Source of the DNA: Rosellinia necatrix
Taxonomy: Eukaryota; Ascomycota; Sordariomycetes; Xylariales; Xylariaceae
Assembly: GCA_021209875.1 (NCBI GenBank)
Contig: JAGYVD010000004.1
Coordinates: 3,038,001 to 3,102,000, forward strand
Length of the DNA: 64,000 nt
Direction: 5' to 3'
The translations under genes and the position numbers were made by a program. Within the stretch, counting starts at the first letter, position 1. Each line of letters starts with the position of its first letter. The notes beneath the pieces were generated by a model, which saw only the letters and a list, made by a program, of their open reading frames with translations, searched no databases and was not told where the DNA came from. Below, one piece after another: positions 35,548 to 47,892 of the stretch.

Positions 35548-37277
35548 ATGGGTCTTCTGACAGACCGTCAAGCCAAAGAGCTGTATGTCCCGGCTGCCAC
35601 CGCTCTCAGGATGGCCCCCTTACCCGCTCCTCATCCCCTTATCCATCCTTATCCCCCTTCTTCACCGACACTAATACCCGTATTGGCCCTTTTGTTAGAC
35701 ACAAGTCGATGTTTGCCTATCTGGCTGCCAATAAGTTGACAGCCACGGCCGCTGCTCTTAGGATAGAGCTCAATGTGGACGAGGACGAGTTCAACTCTGA
35801 CACCGCGGAGAAATACAAGGCGCTGCTCGAGAGGAAATGGACGAGTGTGGTGCGATTACAGAAAAAGGCATGTATGCTGCCGACTCTCTTTCTTCTATGC
35901 CCTAGCCAGATATCCATATGCGCTCGACCTCTCTGACTTCAACCTCTCTGACTTCAACCTCTCTGATCTCGACCTCTCTAATCTCGACCTCTCTGATCTC
36001 GACTTCTCTGGTCTCGACCTCTCTGACCCCGATCTCTGACCGGCGTCTCCCTACAGATCATGGATCTCGAGGCGCGGAACGCTGCACTCCAATCCGAGCT
36101 CGACAACGTAACCCCTGCGTCTCTGTCCACGCGTAATGTAGACTCATCCTCTTGGCTGCCCCAGCTTCCTCCCCGATATACTCTTGAGTCGCACCGGAAC
36201 ACCATTAACTGCGTTGCTTTCCACCCGGTCTTCTCGGTGCTCGCCACTGGCTCCGACGATTACACAATTAAGATATGGGATTGGGATCTCGGTGAGCTGG
36301 AAAGGACCATTAAGGGACACACTAGGCCTGTCTTGGACGTTGAATTCGGTGGCGCCAGAGGCAATATCCTGTTGGCCTCATGTAGTTCGGACCTGACTAT
36401 CAAGCTATGGGATCCGGCCAACGACTACCGAAACATTCGGACGTTGGCTGGCCATGATCACAGCGTAAGCGCCTTGCGATTTATTCCTGGCTCGGGGAAT
36501 TTGCTAGTCAGCGCAAGTAGAGACCAAACTCTGAAGATATGGGATGTGATAACTGGCTTTTGTCTAAGGACTCTCCAGGGGCATGCCGGCTGGGTCCGAG
36601 CGGTGGCCCCTTCTATCGACGGTCGCTATCTCCTATCCACAGGGGATGACATGACCGCCCGTTTATGGGATATTTCTGCTACTGCGAACACCGAAAGTAA
36701 ACTAACATTCCTCGGCCATGAGCATTATGTCGAATGCTGTGCAATCGCGCCCCCTTCTGCATACAAATACCTTGCGCCGATGGCAGGGCTGAAAAGGCCT
36801 CCACCGAACAGCAGCTCTGTCGAATATATGGCAACCGGGTCCCGAGATAAGACAATCCGTATATGGGACGCCCGTGGAGCCTGTCTTCTGACCCTAGTTG
36901 GCCACGATAATTGGATACGTTCGCTCGTCTTTCACCCCGGCGGTGGCTACCTCCTCTCGGTGTCGGATGATAAATCCTTGAGGTGTTGGGACTTAAGCCA
37001 AGATGGACGATGCGTCAAGGTTGTTCGGGGTTCGCACGACGGTTTCATCACCTCTCTACAGTGGGCGCCGAGTATTATACGAAGTACAGAACGCGTGGAA
37101 TCTACCGCCGGTGATGCCCCCGTCGGGCAGCCACAGGATGGACAAACCAGCGATAAAGCGGCGCCCTACGGCGCCCCAATAGATGGAACAACAGGAGGGA
37201 AGTCTGGGGACGTACAGATTCGCTGTGTAGTTGCCACCGCCGGAGTAGATTGTAAGCTGAGGATCTTTGCAAATTGA
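35548..37277 (+). CDS. pac1: LIS1/PAC1/NudF dynein regulator
   Basis: Three exons: 35548-35582, 35699-35867, 36057-37277, giving 474 residues, typical for fungal PAC1. The N-terminus ([20 protein letters not shown]) begins the LisH dimerisation motif. A short coiled coil ([15 protein letters not shown]) follows and then seven WD40 repeats, visible as WD or GH dipeptides (KIWDWD, KLWDPA, KIWDVI, RLWDIS, RIWDAR, RCWDLS) ending in [12 protein letters not shown]1 proteins bind the dynein motor domain and, with NudE/NudC partners, drive nuclear migration and hyphal transport. The second intron (35868-36056) only keeps the conserved reading [10 protein letters not shown] if a GC donor (AAG/GCATGT) is used, and it is filled with a 15-bp minisatellite. 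Confidence 0.96.
35930..36040. repeat. 15-bp minisatellite inside intron 2 of pac1
   Basis: About seven imperfect copies of ACCTCTCTGATCTCG (variants with CTTCA, AATCT, GGTCT) fill more than half of the 189-nt GC-AG intron. Confidence 0.9.
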
Positions 37278-38386
37278 CCAAACTGCCAATCTCCGGATCG
37301 CGGCCAACCGCGCACAAAATAGGACTACTTCGACTCTTTGATACTCTATACCTATCTACCTAATCGACCTACCTCAAGGCAGCTGGCTGTAATCAGGAAT
37401 AATATCAGACCAGAGACCGAGCCAACTGTAATATCAGTAGGGTATATCCCTGAAGGTGATAATGTGCTGACGTGCCAGGCATATACCGGGATACCGTATC
37501 TGACCGTGGAATTTTTCCTTCTCCCTTTTGTTCCCAACTAACCTTGATCGCCCCTGCACTTCTTTCAGCTTTACACCCCTTGTCATGAAATCGTATCCTG
37601 GCTTTTATTGACATAGTTTTGATGATAATACTTGATAGCAGTAATAATACATCTTTACACTTTTTAAACTATCTAGTAGGTCCTGACCGCCAGTAAGAGT
37701 GCGTCGTATAACCTCGCCTCAAGTTTAAACTTTCTACAAATGTGGCGGCTGGTCATGGCGCGTTTTGAGAGAATATACCCATGCATGCCAATCAAAGCCT
37801 AGTATTCGACCGGGGCATTCAACGATCGATAATTACGTTCGATAAGCGAACAGTGGGAGCGGTGAAGAAGAGCAGGGGTCGGGTGAGCGCTTGGTCGACT
37901 CAGGGGTTGCATCGAGCATTGCCTCGAGAGACTCAACGGTTACAGAGGCAGGTCAATCGATTTCGCAGTAAGTCGGATTTCGATGGTGACTACTATTAGT
38001 ATTATTATGATTTACATTTCGGTATCATCCGAGCTGCTAGGTGTGCTGTGTGTGTAGAATACATTGTACATAAAATCAGTGAACCAGCCTGTTTCCTTGA
38101 CATGCAACCTATACAATTCCGTTCAACAAACCCCGAGGATTGGACAAAACGTATTTTGTCCACTCTATGCCGCCGCCTCGGGACCCTAACGCTCGCCAAA
38201 TGCAACCGTTTCCCCAGTATGCCCCGACCGTCGCTGATCTATGCTTCTGAGAGAACACAGAGGAAAGAAATAATGCAGAGCTGTCTGATCCTTACGCCCA
38301 CGCAAAATGAATGCTCTCCGCCGAAATGGACAAAAAGAAAGCAAGGGGGTATCAAAAGGAAAAAAAAAAAATGCAAAGGAAAGAAA
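37278..38386. other. Convergent spacer
   Basis: It lies between the pac1 stop and the stop of the RhoGEF-like gene. There is an A-rich tract near 38360-38370 and no supported coding region. Confidence 0.6.
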
Positions 38387-41300
38387 TCAACCGATGACGA
38401 CTTCTTGCGTAACGAGTCCATAGATCCAACCTGCTTCCATAACGGAACCGCATTGGAAGCACCATTTGTTAACATTACCACCACTTCCTCCTCCCTTGGG
38501 TGCGATACCCATCTCGCCATGCTCATTACGGACCTCTTCCCAGACGTTGAGTAAAATACCTCGGCTACCGAGGCGTGAGAAACACCGACTACCGAGGACG
38601 ATGTCTAACACCACACGGGCTTCGTCGGTAGGCTTTTTCGGGATCGTCGTTACTATGACCCTCTTCTCCATGCCTTGGTATTTTCTCAACTTCTGTCGTG
38701 TTCCCTGGTCTGGGCGGGTCACTTCGAGGTAGCAGTTTCCATAATCTTCCCATTTGCTAGCGGATACGAGGAGATGTAGTCGAATCTTGAGGTTGTTAGT
38801 TGTGAGGCTCATCTTTGCCACAGCACCGCTGTTAGCAGCACTAACGGATGGCGACCGAGGTGGGGTGCCCGAAGATGACGCATACAACGAGTTCTCACCG
38901 CCGCCGAATCGAGATTGGCGATGGACTGACGACATGGCGATATTGAATTGTCCTCCACTACCCATGAGCTTCTTGAGAAACGAAGAAGCTGAGATGCTGG
39001 AGTGAGATGTGCTACCTGCGGACTGTGAGGGCGCTCTGGCCGAAGCACGGTAACTATTCTTACGGCCGAACCAGCTTCTGCGTTGGCTGCCACCGCCGCC
39101 ATCGTTCTGCCCAAGTTGACTTTGCCCAAAGGCTCGAATTCGTGTCTCCTCCTCGAGGGCTTTGTATTTTGCGTTGTCCAAACGGGCCCGGTGGACCGCC
39201 ATATAAAGGGATTCACATTCTTGGAGTGAGGGGGCACGGAAACGGAAGAATGAAGTCTCGACCTTGTTCACCTTTGTATATAATCGAGCATAGTCCAAGA
39301 CCGGAGATCTTATTTCCAGATCAAGAGCTGTGCTAGTCCGCAGCATGACTAGGGGTGTAAGGTCCAGCGCAATCAGAGGGCGATCATCTTCAAAATTTGA
39401 CTCCGCCGGGGAGGCGGGTGTTCGGCGGAAGGGGTAGGCTTCGATTAGACCAGGCGTAGTCACAATAGAACAAATATCAGGCCAGAGGTCCTTCCAGCAT
39501 CCACGTTTATTATCCCAGTACGATATTGTTGCAAGGGATTTGAAAAGATATTCGGTTTGCTCGTCGCTAGTCTCAGGCATGCCCACCTGTGAAGCGGATG
39601 CAGAAGGTGTAGGGGTCGAACTTCTTGAAGTGGCGGAGCTTGTGTGGATACTGGCCTCTCTCATTATACTAATAGCGGGAACAGCATCAGGCATCTCAGC
39701 GGCCTCAAGCTCGTCATCGGAAGATTCATCCGAGTAGGAGTAATCACCCTCTGACGCCGACTCGGAGAAGGAGCTTTCAGACGATACGTCTGAGGGATAG
39801 TATTCATGCTTGAGAGGTGAAGAATTCCGCCGCTTGAGATTAGAATGCGTGTCCACAGGTGGTGCAAGCGCTGGGGATTTGTTTGCGTCTAAAGTTCGAT
39901 GTGCCGGTGGGGGCGGTGCACCATCGTCTCTATGCGCCGCGTCGTCTACGGCCGCTTCATCAAGAGTTGAAAGATCAAAGTCTGCGTCTTCTTGTCCTGT
40001 GTAGACATCTTGTTCGTATCCCTCCTGCGAAGGCGACTGTGATAGTCGATGTCGAGATTTCGTGTGAGAATCTCCAGTGGGAGTTGTTTCTGTAGACGGA
40101 ATTTCTGGGGGTGGCCGAGTGGGCGAGTTGGGATGCGGCTGTTGATGCCTCTTAGGTGTGCTGGGTTCTCGCTCCACGTGGCCAGGAGACGAAATAGTCG
40201 ACTTTCGTTGTGAATGTCGTTTTCTCTCTCCCACCGGTGTGTCCGAGGCCACCGAACTTGGTGCCAACCCCATAATTACTGACTCAGATAACGCCGTTTC
40301 CTTGATAGCTGGTGGTATCGGATCAGTACCAAGGATTTTCAACCAGTCTAGAACCTGTTCCTCATTGTCCGTAGCCAAAGTAATAAGCTCAAACCACTCA
40401 TCATTGTAGCCTCGGATCATGACGACCAACTGATGTTTGTTGTCTCCTATTCGAGCAGATAGATGGCTACCCATAATAGGGGCAAAAAGCAACCATGAAC
40501 GTCCCCCACTACCGATTTCCCTGATAAGAAGGTCGCCAGAGTCGGATTTAAAGAGCGGGTTATCTCTTGAGACCAGTTCGACTTGACAATTTAGTCGCTG
40601 GCCATTTGAGTGTCGAAGATCAAGTGAGAATGAATCCTTAGCGTAGACTTGCCGAAATCGGTCAATCCGAACCATGTCGGCGGCTGCCATCGTCTCTAGA
40701 TCGCGAGCCCGGCTCGTATCGGTTTTTCTCGCATCATCATCAACTATCCTTGCAGTTTCTTCCTTGTGTCTTTTGCGAGCCTTCTCTTGAAGCGCTTCCC
40801 ACTTGATCGCAAGAGTTTCGTATTGGGGAGTCCCCGCGACAGCTCGATATCCCTATAGGATTTAGTATCAGAGGACACGGACTCAGCGGCCAAAGGGAAC
40901 TTACCTGGATGAATTTCGTTATCCATTTTGTACGCACCAAGGGGCGTTTTAGGAGGTGAGCTACGTCTATACGATCGCCATGTTCGTTAAGAATATCGCC
41001 TTGCTCGTTGCGGGGGTAAGGCATCTATAAGTGAATCTTCGTCGTCAGGCGATGCAGTCGCCAAGTTGACGATAATGCCTTGGAATCCAAGGCGCCATAC
41101 ATCGAGATAATGCTCGTAGATCGGAGTGATAGTTTCGAGCCATTGTGGCAGTTTATATAGATCACCCAAGGGACATCGCCGATGGTGGTTTTTGAGTTTT
41201 TTCGAGAGATATACCCATGCTCACAACTGCCTTGGGTAGAGGATCTTCCTTATATGTGCCACCTGGAGATGAGAAGATATCCCCTGATGGATCCCGTCTC

Positions 41301-43966
41301 CCATGGACAAATTGTGATAGAAGGACTGGAATGACACCATCTACAAGCGTCTTCAGTTCTCGCGAATATAAATTCTCATCCCTCGCAAATTCCCGTAGAA
41401 GATTCTCCACGGTGGCATCATGAAGATGGTTGGATACCCGTCTTACGCTACGGGCAGAACGAAGACTTCGGCTACGACTGGTGACGGTGGAGTCATCAGG
41501 CAACGAGAGTACCGATATCAGATCGGAATGTTTGGTAAGCCGTCTCTTCAGGCCGGATCTTTGACTTCGTTTGTGGGAAACGGCTGTGCTCCTGCTCAAG
41601 CCTGTGTTCCGCGTTATTGTGGTCTGGGTCATAGTTGTGTCAGTGAGAGTAGAAGACAATTCCGACCCCAAAGGAATTTGCATTTCGGGACCGGAAACGA
41701 TGGTTGACAGTTCATGAGCCCCTGTCGTAGGAGGTCGTCGTTTTGGATTGAGTGGTCTAGGTTTTAGGGACGTGGACTCCATTGACACAAAAGAATCGTC
41801 TTCATCAGAAGGGGTTGGGCTCCGTCTAGTATCGGAAGGCCGAGGCCGTTCTTGACACTCTATCGTTCGGTCGCTGTCGTCATCCACAGACTCATCGTAG
41901 CTTGAGTAGTCTGTTCGGCCGGGGATGTGGACAGTAGATTCCCCACGAAATGCGTCCCTAATCTTCTCCTTGAACCCTTTCCTGGTACCGCCCCTTCCGG
42001 GAGACGATACACTTCTCGTAGCTTGACTTCTTCTCAGCCTACCAGATGACGGGGTGGTTGTCGACTCATCGAGCGAGTCGTCGTATGGAGACTTTGACGT
42101 AGACTTATGTTCATGTGACTTGTGATAACTCTCGTCATCCTCATTTAGGTCAGCAGATCTTCGTGAAGATGAGCCAGGATGTCGCGTTTTCCTCTCGTGT
42201 GCCCATTCTTTTTCGACCGACTTCTTTTGGGGTTCTTCAATAATTTCGTCATGCCTATCGACAAATGGATCTACCGTATCCTTCAACCAGTTTTCAATGC
42301 TCGGCGGTTGGTTCGCGACAGGCTTCGGAGGATCTACCTTCTCTGTTAAGATCTTCTTACCTTCGTTTAGTGCTTTCTTGAGCACATTGGTAGCATCTTT
42401 GAAGCTGGACTGTCTATTGGTTTTTTGTTTAGTCATTGGGCGTCCACCTCGTCCTCGAGGTAGCTCCAGTTCACTGAACGCAGAGTATCCGAAAGGGATA
42501 TCTGCAAGGGGCTTTTGTGGTATACTGGATGGTATATCTGATTCTGACTCGGAACCACTAGTCCACGAGTCCCTATCATGTGCATCCTCCGTTAATGTAG
42601 TTTCAGTCTCGACCATGCTCTTCGCACGCCTTGGCCGGGTATTGGACGGCTTCTTCGAGCCGCTCTTAACGGGCGTCTTCGCTTTTGCTGGTCTCTTAGA
42701 TTCGGCTGAGGCTGGATTCCCTATTCCTTCTTTCCTGCCTGGTGATGGTCGACGGCGAGGGGTATTCGCTGCACCGCTGCTTGCTGCCCTTACAGCTGGC
42801 GGTGAAGGGGCTCGAACGGTACTTGAATCTCTTGAATCTGGGCGAACGGGACGCACTCGAATACCGTCATCAGGAAGAGACTTCAATTGGGGTTTTGGCC
42901 TCTTGTAGCTTTCACTCGTTTCCTTCGCCGGAAGAGGCTTGATACGTATGCCATCGTCAACGGCTATCCTGGACTTCTGGGGTTCCGAGGTCCTAGTGCT
43001 GAGCGTCGTGCCAGACCTACTGTCGACTGCCTCGCTTTCGCTCAGGATTTCGCTGGCCATGGGCTTTGCTCGTATCCCATCGCCGCTGCCGACCGACCTG
43101 CTGCCGACCGATTTGTGGTTGTGAGAGCGCTTTCGAGGCTCATCTGGGATTTCCACTCTGCTCGCCCACTCTTGGATTTTCTGGGAAACGGGGGGGTTTG
43201 GGGTTGGTCGAGACAAGAAGTCTTTGGGTAAAGGTGAGCCACCACTTTCGTGTTCTTTTGTATCCGGCTCCGTACTTTTCGACGTGCTCTTTGACTTATG
43301 GTCCTTGACCCAATTTGTGTCACTCACAACACGCTTCTTAGGCGGGCTCGAGTGCACCTTTTTTTTTTGCTCCTCTCCGTTCGTGTCGTCGCCCGCTGTA
43401 CTTTTTGGGGCGGGCAATACATGCAGTGGTGGCCTTTTCTTTTGCCGCATTTTAATCTTAACGCGATCCTCCTCGGTAACGCTCTCTTCATCCACTTGAA
43501 CGTTGACTTCACTAGGCTCGGTTGGGGCAGCGAGGGGATCCGCTCTAGCCATTGCTGTTGCGTTTGCTTTCTGCCATTTTGTCACTCGGTCGCGCACTCC
43601 CCCCGGAGCTTGGATTCGCTGCACTGCTGCTTCTCGCATCTCCTGTTTGACGGCTTCGAGACTCATCCGCCGCTGCCGGATCATTTCTCTCGCTGCTTTC
43701 TTGTCTGCCGCGATGCGGGCCGGAGAGGGACGGCCAAGTAAAAAGTCGGTTAGGAGCGTAGGCGGTGGCTTCATCGTCGTTGCCCGCCGCCGGGTGGGCG
43801 CGGATGTCCTTCCCGCGCTGCCATCCTCGCCAGTTTCCCTAGATTCCGTGTTCACGTCATCGCTTGCGTCTGTGTTAAGGCCGTCATTCTGGTCGGCGGT
43901 TTCCGGCTGAGAGGATTGGGGACCCGAGGGGTCAGTTTCTCCGTCAGCTGAATTTGGGGCTGTCAT
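38387..43966 (-). CDS. RhoGEF-like scaffold protein with DH and PH-like domains, two frame breaks
   Basis: Two exons, 43966-40905 and 40852-38387; the full product would be about 1841 residues. The N-terminal 850 residues are low-complexity, charged and Ser/Pro-rich with repeated GIR(I/V)(K/R)P motifs. A Dbl-homology-like segment follows (ENLLREFARDENLYSRELKT; AVVSMGISLEK; LPQWLETITPIYEHYLDVWR). After the intron come a PH-like module (WLLFAPIMGSHLSARIGD; WFELITLATDNEEQVLDWLK) and a second PH-like region (TEYLFKSLATISYWDNKRG). I do not recognise the exact orthologue; it resembles a Pezizomycotina-specific Dbl/PH protein. The reading frame slips at a T6 run (41197-41202) and a G5 run (41012-41016). 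Removing one base at each restores a continuous frame and makes exon 1 divisible by three. Expected role: Rho-GTPase and polarity signalling. Confidence 0.75.
41012..41016 (-). other. G5 (C5 on coding strand) homopolymer, inferred frame break in the RhoGEF-like gene
   Basis: One C fewer joins SLIDALP directly to RNEQGDILNEHGDRID. Confidence 0.7.
41197..41202 (-). other. T6 (A6 on coding strand) homopolymer, inferred frame break in the RhoGEF-like gene
   Basis: One A fewer turns SLEKTQKPPSAMSLG-stop into SLEKLKNHHRRCPLGDLYKL, continuous with the next DH helix. Confidence 0.7.
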
Positions 43967-46349
43967 GGCCTAGACGAGCCCTTAGTGGACGGTTAGTATA
44001 CATTCCTAAGAGTTTGAGATGGCGTGGAAGGATAGTGCGATTTGCATGAATTCATGTGGTGTGGCAGTTGGAAAGAGAAGGAGGGGTTGAGATGTCTGAC
44101 GGGACCATGCGCGCCTGAGGGGGTCAAAGAAGCAAAAAAGGAAAAAGGAAAAAGGAGAAAAAGGAAAGGCTTACCTGGTCGCATCATAATCCCTGGCCCA
44201 ATCTATCCTGAGGTGGGCGGAATGACTCAGATAACCAGGTTATATTGCCTCGTAGTGCACGGATCGTAACACGGCAACTAGCAGAAGGGCGAGATCGACT
44301 GGGTTAGGTATCCGACAACAAGGTATCCGATAATAATAAGGTAGGTAGGTATGTATCCAACAACACTGCCGGCCGGTTTGGGCGCCGATTTGCATCGAGA
44401 GAGTGTGATTGACAGTGTGATTGACAGGCGATCCAACCAGCTCTGCTGTCGAGATGACGGTTCGAGGCCGACAGCGCCCCGGGATGGATTGGCTGTTGTG
44501 CACGCCGGCTGCAACAAATAATAAGCGCCTGGGGAAGCCGGGGCTGCTTGTGTCGGGCACGTCACAGCGACTGACGTGTGCAGTTGGCTGTGCCCGATTC
44601 AAGCTTCAAGTTGTTCTTCTCTGTTGTTGCGGGAGGCGTCGAGGAGGAGGAGCAGGAAGGAGAGCTGGGGTGGTTCGCTGTTGATGCAGGACATGAAAAC
44701 ATGATTTAGTGGTTGGTTGTGCATCCACTGCCCAGTGTGTCTTCTCCATGAGCGAACTCCAATAATGGCATCGTCATCGCCCGGCTTGTAGCTGCTTGTA
44801 CCGCTGCATGTAGCTAACTGCTGCGTGAAGGGGGGGTGGCATTGCGGGGCTGGAGCTGCTGCTTCCCTGGCAACCGACAGTGGGCTGCGAAGGGTAAACA
44901 ATGCTGGCTTGAATCGAACAGTGCCAAGTGGGCGGCAGAGGCCCTGTCACTCAGGGATCCGCGGTCCCCTCCTCCTCCGTGGCGGGGCTTTAGGTACCTA
45001 CCGCCAGATTACCGCCTACCTACACTACCTGCCTATACTACCTGCCCATACCGAAGGTGCAAGTATGTGGGGTAGCTCTCCATCTGTATGTACACTGCAT
45101 GTGGATAACCCTCAATACACTGGGTTAGTCTATTCTCGGTTAAGGTACCATAATGGTTTGAAGGAAGTTAATAGCGCCTCTTGAGACACTGCTCTGCCCT
45201 ATTGTCTCATCCTAGTGTACACTACTATAATAATCGCACTATGGGTGGTACTTCGTGCTTAGGCAGGCTTGTTTATAGTTCTTAGAGAAATCTGCGTATT
45301 GTTCAACTTGTACCTAACAGCTAAAGCGACCCAATTTGCTACTCTTTGCCCAAGCGTAGTGAGAAGAGATGTTACCCAAGGTTAGAGTCCATCCACTACT
45401 TCATTCCTAGCAGCATCCCTCAATGGTGCCGATATTTGCATTGGTCTAACCCCTGCCAGCCTATCACCATTGAGGTATGCTGGCCACGCTTTACACTACC
45501 TTGACCGCTTCAAAAAGCAATGTTGATTCAATGCTTCGGGCTGAACAATGCACAACAAAAAACAAGCGAGAACTTGGCAACAACTCCATCACCTACGCCA
45601 AACCCCATGCTGGATGGTTTGCGTCGGGTGCTGTAGTGTACACTAGTTAGTGTACAGGGAGCACCAGCACCACCATGTTGCGCATCAGCTGATTGAGAAA
45701 GATGATGATTGATGTCGATCGTTTTCAATTCAGTTATGTATGTCAAAACTGACACAGTTGCAAGGAGACTTTTCTTTCTTGCGTTATCACTATATACGAG
45801 GTGCCGTTACATGCACACATAGTTATAGATAGGTAGGCACATAGTATACATGGCGGGAGCCCACATGCCCCAACCTTATTATCCGGTTTACCACCTGCGG
45901 CGTACTTGGATAAGAATTTTGTTCATCTAAGCTAATTCTGCCCCCTGGACCGCCATTTTGGCACCAGCCCCTGAGCATAGCATATGGGTCCATTACACTA
46001 CCTATTCTCAAACCCCCACTTCGCCCATACAGTGGTACTATGGTACATGGTTATTTACTAGGTAGGTAGACAAGTAACTAACTAGCACGCAGAGGTAAAA
46101 TTGCAAAGTGAATGTTATGTAGTTGTGTCTGCTTTTCTTTTGTTATTGGCAGACTGTATTGTTGCCTGACCAGACAAACGGAAGCATTATTGATAAAAAT
46201 AACGCTACATTGGATCTATTAGTCATGCAACTACCCCCATTGCTGATAAAGGGTATGTAGGCGATGTGAAGTTGACGCTGAAATGACAGTACAGGGAATA
46301 GGGCTACCTACTGCAGATGGGTAGTGTAGATGAACTGCTATCCAGGAAG
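43967..46349. other. Gene-free spacer and promoter region
   Basis: No supported gene. The first 250 bases are the likely leader of the RhoGEF-like gene, with GA-rich sequence near 44140. TAGGTA motifs occur near 44341 and 46061. The rest shows nothing recognisable. Confidence 0.5.
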
Positions 46350-47317
46350 CAATCTCCTCGGTTCAATCAAGCTGTGCAAGCATAAGCAGCATAAAGTGGC
46401 GCCAATCTGCATCGATACCCAAGCAATTAAAGAACTCGTGTAGAGGCTCGGAGACCGCAACATCAATGACCTCAAGCTCCAAGCTTAGCTCATTGTGAAG
46501 CCCTCCTAAGCCCGCTCGTCCAATAACCACAGCGAATTCATACGGCTATGAATAACTGGCCATGCGCTAGCAAGACTGAAACACGCAGCCAAAGAGAAGT
46601 TGTTGGCCTGCACCTTGGGATATAGCCTGAAATTCTATAGGCGCAGCCAAGTCCAGTTTGCAGGAACACTATGAGGCACGATGTTCCAAATACCACTCAT
46701 TTGGTGAGCCCAATTGATGCACGCATTCCTCAGAACAAAGTGTGTGACGTATGATCATCTGAGAAAAAAACGACTCCCCGGGCGCTTGCTCTACCTCAAC
46801 AGACCCTACCACTGAAGTGGTCGCGAGAGGAGGTCTTAATTGAAAAGCTACACAGCGTGGCTTTCGCTTATAGGATGCCTTGACTTCTTCGGCAGTGCAA
46901 ATGCGAGTCTTCGCCCTAAATCACCACTCATCCCTTCCCAACTTTTTTGTTGCATGCAGCACTTCACATCCCCTTTTGTCAGGATACTGCACGCTTCCGA
47001 CAGCCTCGGGCGCCATGATGAAAGCTCTCGCATCCACCCAGAACAGCTTTAAGGGTACACCAACAAAAAAAACCGCAGCTATGGTATAGTACGGACATGG
47101 CCACATTCTTCAGATGAATTGGGATGATATACGCCGGGATCTTCTCGAGGGGGCGAGGTGGGGGAGACCGGGTCGAATAGGCGTCCTCATAGTTGGGGAC
47201 TATCATCGGAGGATAGTTGGCGAGAGGACGACTCGGAGCTTCGTAGTCTGTCGATGGGATAAATCCCTGCGCTTCCTTATCTAGCTGCATGAGCCATTTA
47301 AAGAACTGACAATGCAC
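46350..47317 (-). pseudogene. Possible degraded coding region, family unknown
   Basis: On the minus strand, coding-like stretches appear in sequence: a 112-residue open frame from 47317 (FIPSTDYEAPSRPLANYPP), then AFIMAPEAVGSVQYPDKRG near 47000, then LSLELEVIDVAVSEPLHEFF and CLGIDADWRHFMLLML near 46390-46500. They are separated by several stops. I cannot name the family. It may be a decayed gene or chance. Confidence 0.25.
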
Positions 47318-47892
47318 CCGCTACAATTGAGCCTCGAAGTGAAGTTCGAATGCGGATTCTCGAACTGTCACATTGGTTTTAGGGGATCAGATACCCAGTG
47401 CCTCACACATAATACTGTGTAATGTGAAAAGTGAAAAACCAATAGCTTCCAGGCATGGGAAGTGGGCGTGAGTTATGATAAGCGAGAAAAAGAAAGGGGG
47501 AAGAGTGAGCAGAGGGGTTATATAAGGCCGTCAGACTCCAGCTTTCGCGAGGTCATCATTATAATCGCGATTGGCACGACGTTATAGTTCGCGGTAGGGG
47601 TTCTACGCATACGCTTCTCACCCATGGAGAGAGCTCTCTAATATGTTAAAACTATGGGGTCACGTTTCACTCATCGCAACTGCCGAGCCGGTTGCGCGAG
47701 GCGGACGTATGATAGACCTGTATTGCCGGTAGCCGATAGCATAAATAGGAAACCGTCTCCGCACCTGCACCGGGATAGTCAAGGTAGCGAAGATCAAATA
47801 ACCAGCCCTATATATATCCGAGGGAGCATGGGCTGTTGAAATCGTCCGTGTGGAATATCTTGCCACAGCATCCGGAAGCAGTTCTCATCAAT

